Assembly: GCA_033764075.1 (NCBI GenBank)
Contig: JANRJH010000035.1
Location: 30,392 to 94,391 of the forward strand
Reading direction: 5' to 3'
DNA: 64,000 nt
DNA from: M3007 sp033764075
GTDB taxonomy: Bacteria; Bacteroidota; Bacteroidia; Chitinophagales; Saprospiraceae
The position numbers were made by a program, and so were the translations under genes. This document shows, in pieces, positions 15,604 through 24,870 of this stretch (the first letter of the stretch is position 1; the number at the start of each line of letters is the position of its first letter). The notes under the pieces are model-generated. The model did not search any database and was not told the DNA's origin. It saw nothing but the letters and a program-made list of their open reading frames with translations.

Positions 15604-16824
15604 TCAACCGATGGCTTTGATCCCCGGCAGTTCCTTTCCTTCCAGGTATTCGAGCATGGCCCCGCCCCCGGTGGACACGAAGGAGACCGCATCGGTGAGG
15701 CCCAGCTGATTGACGGCAGCCACAGAATCGCCACCGCCTACGAGGGAGAATGCACCTTTCCCGGTGGCTTGGGCAACCGCTTCGGCGATGGCCTTGGTCC
15801 CTGCAGCAAAGGCGGGCATTTCAAAAACGCCCATAGGGCCGTTCCAGATGATGGTTTTGGCGCGGCCAATGGCCTCCGAAAAGGCTTTGATGGCTTCCGG
15901 CCCAATGTCGAGCCCCATCCATCCGTCGGGGATATCATTGCTCGGGGCTGTTTTCAGGGCGGCATCTGCAGCAAACTTGTCCCCGCAGATCGAGTCCGCC
16001 GGCAGGAGCACTTCTACCCCCCTGGCCTTTGCTTTATCCAGAAAGGATTTGGCCGTGTCCAGCCGTTCTGTTTCGAGCAAGGAGTTGCCGATGTTGCCGC
16101 CCCGGGCTTTGAAAAAGGTGTAGGCCATGCCTCCGCCGATGATAATGATGTCGGCCGAGTCGAGGAACTTTTCCAGGAGCAGTATTTTATCGCTCACCTT
16201 GGCGCCCCCGGTGATGGCGCACACGGGCTTGTCGGCGCCGTGTAGCACCTTGTTGGCGTTGGTGATTTCGCGTTCCATGAGGAAGCCGAACGCTTTTTGC
16301 CCGGGCTCAAAGAATCGGGCGACCACGGTGGTGCTGGCGTGGGCGCGGTGTGCTGTTCCGAACGCATCATTGATGTATACCTCCCCGTGACGGGCGAGTT
16401 TCTCGGCAAAATCTTCGTCGCCGGCTTCTTCTTCCGGGTGAAAACGGGTGTTTTCCAGCAGCAGGACGTCGCCCGGACTTAGGGCAGCGGAGAGCAGGTT
16501 GGGTATCTCGTCCACACAGTCGGCGGCAAACTTCACCGGGCGCCCCAACAACGTTTCCAGGTGGGGCACCAGATGGCGCAGGGTAAACTTCTCCCGGTTG
16601 ATGCTGCCGTCGGCGTTCAGTTTCTCCAGCGGACGGCCCAGGTGCGACATGAGGACGACCGAGCCGCCCTGATCAAGCACGTACTGGATGGTGGGTAACG
16701 CCTCGCGAATGCGGGTGTCGTCGGTGATCTGGTATTGCTTGTCCAGCGGCACGTTAAAATCCACGCGGATGAGGACGCGCTGGTTCGAGAGGTTGATGGT
16801 TTGCAGACGGTTCATGGTTGGCAT
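15604..16824 (-). CDS. pgk: Phosphoglycerate kinase
   Basis: This 406-residue glycolytic enzyme transfers phosphate from 1,3-bisphosphoglycerate to ADP. Family signatures are RVLIRVDFNVPLD near the N-terminus, the substrate-binding SHLGRP, LLENTRFHPEEEAGDEDFAEKL, and the nucleotide-binding FSLVGGGDSVAAV and STGGGAMLEYLEGKELPG near the end. The length is standard. A second in-frame ATG at 16815 (MNRLQTINL) is an equally good start. The gene sits between gap and speA on the same strand, but 255 bases of palindromic repeats separate it from gap. Confidence 0.96.
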   Translation of the reverse strand: MPTMNRLQTINLSNQRVLIRVDFNVPLDKQYQITDDTRIREALPTIQYVLDQGGSVVLMSHLGRPLEKLNADGSINREKFTLRHLVPHLETLLGRPVKFAADCVDEIPNLLSAALSPGDVLLLENTRFHPEEEAGDEDFAEKLARHGEVYINDAFGTAHRAHASTTVVARFFEPGQKAFGFLMEREITNANKVLHGADKPVCAITGGAKVSDKILLLEKFLDSADIIIIGGGMAYTFFKARGGNIGNSLLETERLDTAKSFLDKAKARGVEVLLPADSICGDKFAADAALKTAPSNDIPDGWMGLDIGPEAIKAFSEAIGRAKTIIWNGPMGVFEMPAFAAGTKAIAEAVAQATGKGAFSLVGGGDSVAAVNQLGLTDAVSFVSTGGGAMLEYLEGKELPGIKAIG

Positions 16825-16833
16825 TTTTTGGAT

Positions 16834-16969
16834 GTCCCACGGCTAAAGCTGTGGATTAATGTCCCACGGCTAAAGGGTGAGTATGGACGTCCCACGGCTA
16901 AAGCCGTGGGTTAATTTTTCGAGAGCATCAGCGCCCGCCACCCATCAGCCCACGGCTTTAGCCGTGGGG
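16834..16969. repeat. REP-like palindromes CCCACGGCTAAAGCCGTGGG, four copies
   Basis: Copies lie at 16834-16854, 16861-16875 (truncated), 16889-16910 and, inverted, at 16949-16969. The third and fourth are near-perfect 20-base palindromes. They resemble the REP sequences mobilised in trans by IS200-type tyrosine transposases (known class). No such transposase is in this window. Confidence 0.8.
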
Positions 16970-16979
16970 TACCGGGTGC

Positions 16980-17013
16980 GGGGCGCCGGGCATGGAGCGC
17001 CGGGCATGAGGCG
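16980..17013. repeat. Short direct repeat GAGCGCCGGGCATG
   Basis: GGGCGCCGGGCATG, GAGCGCCGGGCATG and a truncated GAGGCGCC follow in tandem, between the REP-like cluster and the hairpin behind gap. Confidence 0.6.
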
Positions 17014-17017
17014 CCAT

Positions 17018-17075
17018 ATGGGGCGTGGGATATATATGCCATGTAACACAAGACAAAGGAAGCCCCACGCCCCAT
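17018..17075 (-). terminator. Hairpin just after the gap stop codon
   Basis: ATGGGGCGTGG at 17018-17028 pairs with CCACGCCCCAT at 17065-17075, immediately downstream of the gap stop codon on the minus strand. No strong U-tract follows, so it may instead be another palindromic repeat. Confidence 0.45.
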
Positions 17076-17079
17076 TCCA

Positions 17080-18072
17080 TTACACCATGGCCGCCATTTG
17101 CGCCAGTCGGGCCGAGTACCCGGCCTCATTGTCGTACCAGCCGACGATGCGGCAGGTGTTTCCGTTCACCTGGGTAAGCAGGGAGTCAAAAACGACGGAG
17201 TGGGTATTGCGGACGATATCGCTGCTGACGATCTCGTCGGTGCAGTATTCCATAATGCCCTTCAGGTGGCTTTCGGCGGCAGCTTTGAATGCGGCATTGA
17301 TCTCATCGACGCTGGCTGTTTTTTTGATCATGGCCACCACGTCGGTTACCGAACCGGTAGCGACTGGGATGCGCATGGAATGGGCGGCAATCCTTCCTTT
17401 CAGGTGGGGCGCCACGAGCACCACCGCTTTGGCGGCGCCGGTGCTGGTGGGCACAATGTTTTGGGCAGCGGCGCGGGCGCGGCGCAAATCGCGGTGCGGG
17501 CCGTCCTGCAGGTTTTGGTCGGCCGTGTAGGCGTGAATGGTGTTCATGAAAAACTGCTCCACCCCGAACGCCTGATCAAGCGTCATAATCATGGGCACCA
17601 GGCAGTTGGTGGTGCAGGAAGCGTTGGAGATGATGGTGTCCGCAGCGGTAATCTTGTCGTGGTTGGCGCCGATCACGAAGGTGGGCACGTCGTCGGCTTT
17701 GGGCGGAGCGGACAATACCACGCGTTTGGCGCCTGCCTGCAGGTGTAAGCCCGCTTTTTCTTTGTCCAGAAAGATGCCGGTGCATTCGAGTACCACATCG
17801 ACACCGAGGCTTCCCCACGGGCATTCGGCGGGATTCTTTATGGCGGTGGCCAGAATCTTTTGGCCGTTTACCATCAGGTGCTCGTCGGTGGCAGACACCT
17901 CGCCTTCGAACCTGCCGTGCATCGTGTCGTACTTGAGCAGGTGGGCGAGGGTAGCGTTGTCGGTCAGGTCGTTGATGGCAACCACCTCTACGTTGCTGTC
18001 TTTGATCAGGTTACGGAACGTCAGTCGTCCGATGCGTCCAAAGCCGTTGATGGCAATGCGTTTTTTAGCCAT
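17080..18072 (-). CDS. gap: Glyceraldehyde-3-phosphate dehydrogenase, type I
   Basis: This 330-residue glycolytic NAD-dependent enzyme carries the Rossmann start INGFGRIGRLTFRN. The catalytic cysteine is in the classic SNASCTTNCL motif near residue 150, with the following TIHAYTADQNLQDGPH and the C-terminal WYDNEAGYSARL. The enzyme makes 1,3-bisphosphoglycerate, the substrate of the Pgk encoded next. A minus-strand TACCTTTG at 18116-18123 gives it its own promoter about 45 bases upstream of the ATG. Length and motifs are normal. Confidence 0.97.
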   Translation of the reverse strand: MAKKRIAINGFGRIGRLTFRNLIKDSNVEVVAINDLTDNATLAHLLKYDTMHGRFEGEVSATDEHLMVNGQKILATAIKNPAECPWGSLGVDVVLECTGIFLDKEKAGLHLQAGAKRVVLSAPPKADDVPTFVIGANHDKITAADTIISNASCTTNCLVPMIMTLDQAFGVEQFFMNTIHAYTADQNLQDGPHRDLRRARAAAQNIVPTSTGAAKAVVLVAPHLKGRIAAHSMRIPVATGSVTDVVAMIKKTASVDEINAAFKAAAESHLKGIMEYCTDEIVSSDIVRNTHSVVFDSLLTQVNGNTCRIVGWYDNEAGYSARLAQMAAMV

Positions 18073-18115
18073 TTTGATCGTAATTGTTGAGTTGAATTCG
18101 AAAGGGTTTTCGGGT

Positions 18116-18123
18116 CAAAGGTA
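18116..18123 (-). promoter_or_regulatory. -7 element TACCTTTG for gap
   Basis: The minus-strand TACCTTTG fits TAnnTTTG and lies 44 bases upstream of the gap ATG. Confidence 0.55.
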
Positions 18124-18142
18124 TGCTTTTCGCAGGATTCGC

Positions 18143-18565
18143 TTACTGTCCGGTCACTTCTTCTTTAACCACTTTTCCGGAAATGACCAGCGGCACGCCG
18201 TTCTTAGGATCGAAGGTGGTGAGTACCGATACAATTTTATAAAAAGGTCCTGCAATCAGGGCGTCGTATTCGACTGTAATGACCCCGACCTGTCCGGGTT
18301 CAATGGGCTCTTTGGGCCAGTTGGTGGCGGTGCAGTGGCAACTGGTGCGCACCCAATTGATGTACATGGGCTCAGAACTGATGTTCTTGAAAGGAAATTC
18401 AGCCACCTTGGGCTTGCCAAAAGGAATATCCCCCAGGCTCGCCTGTCGGGCAAGCCATTCCACTTTGCCGGCATTGAGGGTGTGGTCCACGGCCTTGACT
18501 TCCTGGGCAAAGGCAGGCGTAAAGGACGCCGCCAGCAACAGCAGGGAAATGAGCGATTTTTTCAT
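18143..18565 (-). CDS. DUF1573 secreted protein
   Basis: This 140-residue protein has a cleavable signal peptide (MKKSLISLLLLAASFTPAFAQ) followed by one DUF1573 domain of ASPM/SPD-2-hydin-like immunoglobulin fold. The marker is F-x-F-x-N-x-S then RTSCHCTATNWPKEPIEPGQ with its conserved Cys-x-Cys, and YDALIAGPFYKIVSV. The family is common in Bacteroidota; its role is not established. No lipobox cysteine follows the signal peptide, unlike the DUF1573 lipoprotein at 59121-59618. It is probably a single-gene unit: gap lies downstream with its own promoter. Confidence 0.85.
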   Translation of the reverse strand: MKKSLISLLLLAASFTPAFAQEVKAVDHTLNAGKVEWLARQASLGDIPFGKPKVAEFPFKNISSEPMYINWVRTSCHCTATNWPKEPIEPGQVGVITVEYDALIAGPFYKIVSVLTTFDPKNGVPLVISGKVVKEEVTGQ

Positions 18566-18656
18566 GGAAGAATTTTTTTTGATGTGATAACGCAGCGCCC
18601 ACCTGAATTATTCCGGATCCGCTGCGGTTTCTCTTAAAAATAAAGGTGAAAACACA

Positions 18657-18685
18657 GCGCCCCCCGGATATATCCCGGAGGGCGC
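18657..18685 (-). terminator. Terminator-like hairpin after the metalloprotease gene
   Basis: GCGCCCTCCGGGATA and its near-complement form a GC-rich stem downstream of the minus-strand stop at 18721, followed by TGTGTTTTC. Confidence 0.55.
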
Positions 18686-18720
18686 CTGCGTATTTGGAAC
18701 CAATATGCCAATCGGAGGAA

Positions 18721-21700
18721 TTAACGCTGGAATACCACGATTTCCTGATGAACATGGGCCCCGCTGCGCACCTGTAACAGGTAAGGGCCGGCCGTAAGCT
18801 CGGGGTAGCTGAACCGATGGCGCAGGTAACCGTTGTTCAGACCCACCACATCGCGCACGATTAATTGTCCGAGTTTGTTCAGCAAGATGAACTCCACTTC
18901 GTCGGCATCCTGGGTGCTGAATTCCACCGTAAAATCGCCCGTCGTCGGGTTCGGGAACAGCTTGAACCCGGTCAGCCAGGTCGCTTCATTGGTGCCGACA
19001 AAGATGACCTGCACCATTTGCTCCAGGGTAGATGCACCGCATTCATTGGTTGCGGTCAGGCTGACGGTGTAGGTGCCGGGCAGGGCGTAGGTGTGCGTGG
19101 GGTTGGCCTCGGTGCTGGTCTTGCCATCGCCGAAGTTCCACAGGTAGCTGCCGGCATTTTGCGATCCGTTGGTAAAGGTCACGGTAGCCTGGCTGGTCGA
19201 GTAGCTGAACTGAACCGTGGGGAAAGTTTGCACCGTAATCATGTTATTGAACATCATGGTGTCTGCCCCAAATTGGTTGGTGACGATCAGCGTGACGTCG
19301 TAAACGCCCGCTTTGGTGTAGCTCACCGACGGGTTTTGTTCCTTGGACGTAGCCGGATTGCCGCCTTCAAAAGTCCAGCTCCAGGAGTCCGGGTTTCCGG
19401 CCGACTGGTCAGTGAACTGAACGTTAAATGGTATGCAGCCGTTGGCGCTGCTTGCGTTAAAGGCAGCCAGGGGCGCCGCGCCGCTGATCTCGATCTGTTG
19501 CGTGAACTGCTGCTGCCCGCACGCATTGGTGGCCGTAAGCACCACCGTGTACGGACCCGGTGCGCCGTAGGTATGCGTCGGATCTGTCTCACTGCTGGTG
19601 TTGCCGTCGCCGAAATCCCATGAATACTGGGTGGCGTTGCTGGAGGTGTTGGCAAACACCACGCTCACTCCTGCGTACTGGAAGCTAAAGCCGGCGGTGG
19701 GCAGTCCGTTCACGACCACGGTATCCGTCATTTGGCTGCTGCCGGCAGCGTTGGTGACCGTGAGCCGGACGAGATAGACGCCAGGTGTGTTCCAGGTAGC
19801 GGACGGGTTTTGCTCGGTAGAACTGGACGGCGTGCCGTTCTCGAAGGTCCATGCGTAGCTGGTAGCGTTTGCGCTGGATGTGTTGTTAAACTGAATGGTA
19901 AGGGGCGCACAGCCGCTGTTGCCGTTCATGGTAAAGCCCGCTGTCGGCGGTGTGGTGATGGTCACCACCTGGCTGGTCGTGTCGTTGCCGCAGGCGTTGG
20001 CGGCGATCAGTGTAATGGTGTACACACCGTCTGACGCATAGCTGTGCGTCGGATTGGCATTGTTGGACGTGTTGCCGTCGCCAAACAGCCACAGGTAGCT
20101 TGATGCGCCGCTCGATGTGTTGCTCAGGGTCACGTTGGCGCCGCTCACACTGGTCGAAAAGCCGGCACCGGGTACGGTTCCTGCGTTGATGTAGTTCAGC
20201 AGGGTCGTTGTATCGCTGCCGACGCCGTTGGTGGCGATGAGCGTCACGCTGTACGTGCCGGGTGTGTTGTACACCACGGTGGGGTTGGTCTGGGTGGAGG
20301 AGGCGGGTGTGCCGCCCGGGAACGACCAGTTGAAGCTGGTGGCGTTGGGCGAAGAGAGGTTGTTGAACTGCACCGTCAGCGCCACGCAACCGCTGGTCAC
20401 ATTGGCCGAAAAAGCGGCATTCGGCGCCGTCAGAATGGCCACCTGCTGGGTGAATGTGTTGGTTCCGCAGCTGTTGGTGGCCGTGAGCGTCACGGTGTAG
20501 GTGCCGTCGTTGGTGTAGGTGTGCGTCGGATTGGCCTGCGTGCTGCTCTGCCCGTCGCCGAATGTCCAGTTATAGCTCGTAGCGCCGGTGGACGTATTCG
20601 TGAAGCTGACCGTTGCGCCGTTGGTAATGCTGGTAAATCCGGCTGCCGGTACGGTGTTCACGGTGATGTAGTTGGTCAGCGTGGTCGTATCGCTGCCGGC
20701 GGCATTGGTGGCGATAAGCGTCACGCTGTACGTGCCCGGCGTGTTGTACACCACGGTGGGGTTGGTCTGGGTGGACGAGGCGGGTGTGCCGCCCGGGAAC
20801 GACCAGTTGAAGCTGGTGGCATTGGGCGAAGAGAGGTTGTTGAACTGCACCGTGAGGGGTGCGCAACCGCTGGTCACATTGGCCGAGAACCCGGCGTTGG
20901 GCAGGGTGACGATCACCACCTGCTGGGTGAAGGTGTTGGTTCCGCAGGTGTTGGTGGCCACCAGTGTCACGGTGTAGGTGCCGTCGTTGGTGTAGGTGTG
21001 CGTCGGATTGGCCTGGGTGCTGCTCTGCCCGTCGCCGAACGTCCAGTTGTAGCTCGTGGCGCCGGTGGAAGTATTGGTAAAGTTGACCGTGGCGCCGTTG
21101 ATACTGCTGGTGAAACCCGCCGCCGGCACGGTGTTTACGGTGATGTAGTTGGTCAGCGTGGTTGTATCGCTGCCGGCGGCATTGGTGGCGATAAGCGTCA
21201 CGCTGTACGTGCCCGGCGTATTGTACACCACGGCGGGGTTGGTCTGGGTAGACGTGGCGGGTGTTCCGCCCGGGAACGACCAGTTGAAGCTGGTGGCATT
21301 GGGCGATGACAGGTTGTTGAACTGCACCGTAAGGGGTGCGCAACCGCTGGTCACATTGGCCGAGAACCCGGCATTGGGCAGGGTGACGATCACCACTTGC
21401 TGGGTGAAAGTGTCGTTGCCGCAGGTATTGGTGGCGATGAGCCGCACGGTGTAGGTGCCGTCGCTGGTGTAGGTATGCGTCGGGTTGGTTTGTGTGCTGC
21501 TCTGCCCGTCGCCAAACGTCCAGTTGTAACTCGTAGCGTCGGTGGAGGTATTCGTGAAACTGACTGTGGCGCCGTTGATGCTGCTGGTGAATCCGGCATC
21601 CGGTGTTCCGTTGACGGTCACCAGGTCGTTCAGCGTAGTGGTGTCCACGCCGCCAGGCCCATAGGCGATCAGGGTTACGTCGTAGTCTCCGGGGGTGTTG

Positions 21701-24015
21701 TAGGTCACCTGAATCGTATCCGAAGTGCCCGTGGACGGTGTGCCGCCGGGCAGTTGCCAGCGGATGCTGTCCACATTGCCAACGGTGAGGTTGATGAGTT
21801 CAACCGTCAGCGGCGCACATCCGATGGTATCCCCGGCGGAGAATGAAGCGGAAGGAGGTGGAATGAGGCTGATTACCTGCGTGAACGTGTCCGGCCCGCA
21901 AGCATTCGTAGCTGTCAGGGTCACGGTGTATGTGCCGCCCACGGCATAGGTATGCACGGGGCTGGTGAGGGTGCTGGTGTCGCCGTCGCCAAATTCCCAA
22001 AGGTAGGTATTGCCGGCGCCGGCGGTCAGGTTGGTGAAGGTAACGGTGTTGCCGTTGGCGCTGGAGGTAAAGTTGGTATTAGGGATGGTGCCTACCGTAA
22101 TGTAGTTGGTACGGGTGATGGCGTTTGACCCCTGGCTGTTGAAAACGGTCAGGGTCACCGTGTAAGTACCTGGCAGATTGTACGTCACGTTGGGGTTTTC
22201 CTGGTTGGAGGAACTGGGGCTGCCGCCTGGAAACTGCCATAGAAAGCTGGTGGCGTTTTGCGACGACTGGTTAACGAACTGGACATCCAGCGGGGCGCAA
22301 CCGTCGGTCGGCAGGGCCACAAACTGCGCCGTTGGGGCTGTATTGACCAGCAAGGTTTTTACAGAAGAGCCGCAGATACCGGTTACCGTGAGGGTCACGG
22401 TGTAGATACCGCCAAAATCGTACGTATGCACCGGGTCTTCTTCCACACTGACATTCCCGTCGCCGAATTCCCAAAAATAGGAAACGCCGGTAGCAGGCGT
22501 GCTGGTATTGTTGAACGTAACGGTCAGGTTGGAAACACTGGCGGTGAAATTGGCTACCGGTTTGGGCTCAATCACAATCTGTTTGGTCAGGGTGCTGCTG
22601 CTTGCACCCGGCTTGGTGACGGTCAGCGTCACATTGTAGGTGCCCGGGTTGGCCCACTGCACTACAGGATTTTGCTGGGTTGAGGTGCCCGGCGAACCAC
22701 CCTGAAAGGTCCATTGCCAGCCGGTGGGGCTGCCCAGCGATTGGTCGTCGAACTGGATGGGGGTGTCTTCGCAGGACGGGTTGGGGCTCCAGTCGAAATT
22801 GGAGGCCAGCGGCGGCCCGGAATTGCAGGGAGACAGGCAGCCGTTATTGATCAGCGGCTGTACAAAATTGTTGAAAGAATTGATGGATGCGTTGCTCCAG
22901 GTGCTTGATGTGCTCACGAACGGGCACATGATGAAAGTGGGCGGACAGTTGTCGTGCTGCATGCTGAAATTGTGCCCGATCTCGTGGGAGGTGAGGCAGC
23001 GCAGGAGGTTGCTGTTGGAGCTAAAATCCTGCAAAACGTGATATTTCAGGCTGTTACAAACGCCGTTCAAGTACGCAATGCCGATGGTGCCGCCGTCCAG
23101 ATCACGGTTGGTCCACAATTCACCCAGGTCAAAACTGACGCCGAAGCCGCCGCTCTGACCCCAGTTTCGAAAGCTGCCCAGCAGGGTGCCGGCATTGGTG
23201 GAGCTGGTCCAGGGGTCGGCGCCGCTGGGAAAAAACTGGGTGACGATGTTGAATTCGATGTCATGGTTGAAGCTGCCGGTATAATCGCCTTCCACGTCGT
23301 TGATCACGGCAACGTTGTGGGCCTCCACGCCGCTTGGGCTGCCATATTTGGTAATCATCAGGTTGTCGGAGGCGATGGCCAGTTCCAGTTCGTAACAGGC
23401 CAGCCCGGCGCCTTTTTCCTGCACTTTTTCCTCCGCAGCGTGCAGGTATTGTTCGTATATTTTACCCTCTTCGACCACCGCGCAGGTGCCGCCATGGTCG
23501 TCGAGTACCGCGCTTTCCGGGTACACCACAAAAAGGTCCATGTCGGCGCCTTTCACCAGATCGCGCAGCGGCTGGATGCACCAGCGCTCCTGAGCGTCCT
23601 TGACGTACCCGTGCATAAAATCGTCGGCAAAGGTGAGCCGCACTTGCGCCTGGGACTGGTTTTCCGTACCCTGCCAGGTGGTGGGGCGGGGGGTCGAGAC
23701 CGTGTATGCGCCACCGGCATTGCCCATACGCACCGTATAGTGATCCGGCAATATGCGGCTGGGCACCAGCGCCATTTCCCAGCGCCTGTTGTGCAACTGG
23801 AGCGTGAGCAGTCCACCATTCGGCCGTTGCCGGAAATACTGATCGATGGCGTCGGCGTCAATACGATAAACTTCATATTGCGTCATGACGGCGTCCAGTT
23901 CGGGCGCAGTGTAGCCACCCTGAAGCTGACCGTCAAATCGTTGTGAAAATAAAACACCTAAAGGAAAGAGCAGGATTGACACGAGCAACCCAACAGAGCG
24001 TACGGGAATGGACAT
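18721..24015 (-). CDS. Secreted metalloprotease with 16 PKD domains and type A T9SS sorting domain
   Basis: 1764 residues. A signal peptide (residues 1-24) is followed by a propeptide-like region and a reprolysin/M12-like zinc peptidase domain at about 205-395. Its motif HEIGHNFSMQHD at 344-355 supplies the zinc histidines H344, H348 and H354 and the catalytic E345. From about 405 to 1680 lie 16 PKD domains that alternate between an FGDG type and a GCAPLTVQF...FPGGTP type, forming eight pairs. The last 80 residues (FKLFPNPTTGDFTVEF ... GPYLLQVRSG) are a type A type IX sorting domain. It is predicted to be secreted and surface-attached, degrading or binding extracellular protein. Pairs 3-6 are nearly identical and encoded by 477-bp tandem repeats. 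Upstream AT-rich DNA shows no clear -7 element. Confidence 0.88.
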   Translation of the reverse strand: MSIPVRSVGLLVSILLFPLGVLFSQRFDGQLQGGYTAPELDAVMTQYEVYRIDADAIDQYFRQRPNGGLLTLQLHNRRWEMALVPSRILPDHYTVRMGNAGGAYTVSTPRPTTWQGTENQSQAQVRLTFADDFMHGYVKDAQERWCIQPLRDLVKGADMDLFVVYPESAVLDDHGGTCAVVEEGKIYEQYLHAAEEKVQEKGAGLACYELELAIASDNLMITKYGSPSGVEAHNVAVINDVEGDYTGSFNHDIEFNIVTQFFPSGADPWTSSTNAGTLLGSFRNWGQSGGFGVSFDLGELWTNRDLDGGTIGIAYLNGVCNSLKYHVLQDFSSNSNLLRCLTSHEIGHNFSMQHDNCPPTFIMCPFVSTSSTWSNASINSFNNFVQPLINNGCLSPCNSGPPLASNFDWSPNPSCEDTPIQFDDQSLGSPTGWQWTFQGGSPGTSTQQNPVVQWANPGTYNVTLTVTKPGASSSTLTKQIVIEPKPVANFTASVSNLTVTFNNTSTPATGVSYFWEFGDGNVSVEEDPVHTYDFGGIYTVTLTVTGICGSSVKTLLVNTAPTAQFVALPTDGCAPLDVQFVNQSSQNATSFLWQFPGGSPSSSNQENPNVTYNLPGTYTVTLTVFNSQGSNAITRTNYITVGTIPNTNFTSSANGNTVTFTNLTAGAGNTYLWEFGDGDTSTLTSPVHTYAVGGTYTVTLTATNACGPDTFTQVISLIPPPSASFSAGDTIGCAPLTVELINLTVGNVDSIRWQLPGGTPSTGTSDTIQVTYNTPGDYDVTLIAYGPGGVDTTTLNDLVTVNGTPDAGFTSSINGATVSFTNTSTDATSYNWTFGDGQSSTQTNPTHTYTSDGTYTVRLIATNTCGNDTFTQQVVIVTLPNAGFSANVTSGCAPLTVQFNNLSSPNATSFNWSFPGGTPATSTQTNPAVVYNTPGTYSVTLIATNAAGSDTTTLTNYITVNTVPAAGFTSSINGATVNFTNTSTGATSYNWTFGDGQSSTQANPTHTYTNDGTYTVTLVATNTCGTNTFTQQVVIVTLPNAGFSANVTSGCAPLTVQFNNLSSPNATSFNWSFPGGTPASSTQTNPTVVYNTPGTYSVTLIATNAAGSDTTTLTNYITVNTVPAAGFTSITNGATVSFTNTSTGATSYNWTFGDGQSSTQANPTHTYTNDGTYTVTLTATNSCGTNTFTQQVAILTAPNAAFSANVTSGCVALTVQFNNLSSPNATSFNWSFPGGTPASSTQTNPTVVYNTPGTYSVTLIATNGVGSDTTTLLNYINAGTVPGAGFSTSVSGANVTLSNTSSGASSYLWLFGDGNTSNNANPTHSYASDGVYTITLIAANACGNDTTSQVVTITTPPTAGFTMNGNSGCAPLTIQFNNTSSANATSYAWTFENGTPSSSTEQNPSATWNTPGVYLVRLTVTNAAGSSQMTDTVVVNGLPTAGFSFQYAGVSVVFANTSSNATQYSWDFGDGNTSSETDPTHTYGAPGPYTVVLTATNACGQQQFTQQIEISGAAPLAAFNASSANGCIPFNVQFTDQSAGNPDSWSWTFEGGNPATSKEQNPSVSYTKAGVYDVTLIVTNQFGADTMMFNNMITVQTFPTVQFSYSTSQATVTFTNGSQNAGSYLWNFGDGKTSTEANPTHTYALPGTYTVSLTATNECGASTLEQMVQVIFVGTNEATWLTGFKLFPNPTTGDFTVEFSTQDADEVEFILLNKLGQLIVRDVVGLNNGYLRHRFSYPELTAGPYLLQVRSGAHVHQEIVVFQR
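20023..21640 (-). repeat. 477-bp tandem repeats inside the metalloprotease gene
   Basis: The anchor GTGCGTCGGA (last copy ATGCGTCGGG) recurs at 20044, 20521, 20998 and 21475, exactly 477 bases (159 codons) apart. Each unit is one pair of PKD domains. The units at about 20.5-21.5 kb are the most alike. Confidence 0.9.
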
Positions 24016-24210
24016 CTGATGATTCGTTTTGACCTATTGAAAAGACAGAATGATGCAAAAACGCAGCGCGAAAATACAATACTTACCAAATAAAAAACGG
24101 AGGTCTCACTAAATTGTCTTCTTTTGACATATATGCGCTCCATGCGCAGATTGCATCCTCCCGGAAACGCGCGCTGCACAATGCCGGTGAAAATTAAAGC
24201 CAAGTAGGCG

Positions 24211-24218
24211 TACCTTTG
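24211..24218 (+). promoter_or_regulatory. -7 element TACCTTTG for the outer-membrane protein gene
   Basis: TACCTTTG lies 36 bases before the ATG at 24247. Confidence 0.55.
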
Positions 24219-24246
24219 ACGCGCACAGTAAAGCACAACACGACAC

Positions 24247-24837
24247 ATGTTTTTTCGAATCGTTCCATTTGTCTTTTTGTTTATTCTCCTGCCGGGGATG
24301 GTTTTACGCGCACAATCCTTTCAGAACAACGCCAATACGACGGAAAAAAGCACTCCGTTCTGGGATAATGTCTGGTGGGGGCTCGGTCCCAACCTCGGCT
24401 TTTCCAGCGCCAACGGCAGCAGCACCTTCGGAATCGGGGTGTTCGGACAGGCCGGTTACAAGTTTTCGCCCATGATCTCCTTCGGGCCCCGGATGAGTAT
24501 TTTTTACAACTCCGTGAAATATGTCGGTTACAAAAACCTCAACCTGTTCAACGTAGAACTCGGCGGATTTTTACGGGCGAAAGTGTGGCGCAGCATTTTC
24601 CTACAGGGCGACCTGTCCAACACTTGGAAAGAGCAGCCCGGGGAACCCGCCGGCAACAACACCATTTCCAAGTACAAAACCCAGCGATTCAACCAGTGGA
24701 TCGGCGGAGGCTGGAACGGCGGCAATGGTAAGGTGGGAACCGAGCTCAGCTACCATTACAACATCGCCATCGCCAACGACCTTGATGCCTACGAAGCACC
24801 CTGGGAATTCCGGTTTATGATCACCTGGAAATTTTGA
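24247..24837 (+). CDS. Small outer-membrane beta-barrel protein, function unknown
   Basis: 196 residues with a signal peptide (MFFRIVPFVFLFILLPGMVLRAQ). The mature part is rich in Gly/aromatic beta strands (WWGLGPNLGFSS, FGIGVFGQAGYKFSPMISFGPRMSIFY, LGGFLRAKVWRSIFLQG) and ends in a phenylalanine (FRFMITWKF), as outer-membrane barrels do. It resembles the 8-stranded porin-like or OmpW/PorT-like proteins of Bacteroidota, but I cannot name it. The aldolase gene starts 33 bases downstream on the same strand, so the two may share a transcript. Confidence 0.75.
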   Translation: MFFRIVPFVFLFILLPGMVLRAQSFQNNANTTEKSTPFWDNVWWGLGPNLGFSSANGSSTFGIGVFGQAGYKFSPMISFGPRMSIFYNSVKYVGYKNLNLFNVELGGFLRAKVWRSIFLQGDLSNTWKEQPGEPAGNNTISKYKTQRFNQWIGGGWNGGNGKVGTELSYHYNIAIANDLDAYEAPWEFRFMITWKF

Positions 24838-24870
24838 TCCTCCATCCATCCAACAGCTAAACTCTACACA

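Noticed and set aside
19886..21343. Repetitive minus-strand frames of 167 and 257 codons within the metalloprotease gene
   Set aside because: They are in a different frame of the same 477-bp repeats and repeat only because the DNA does.
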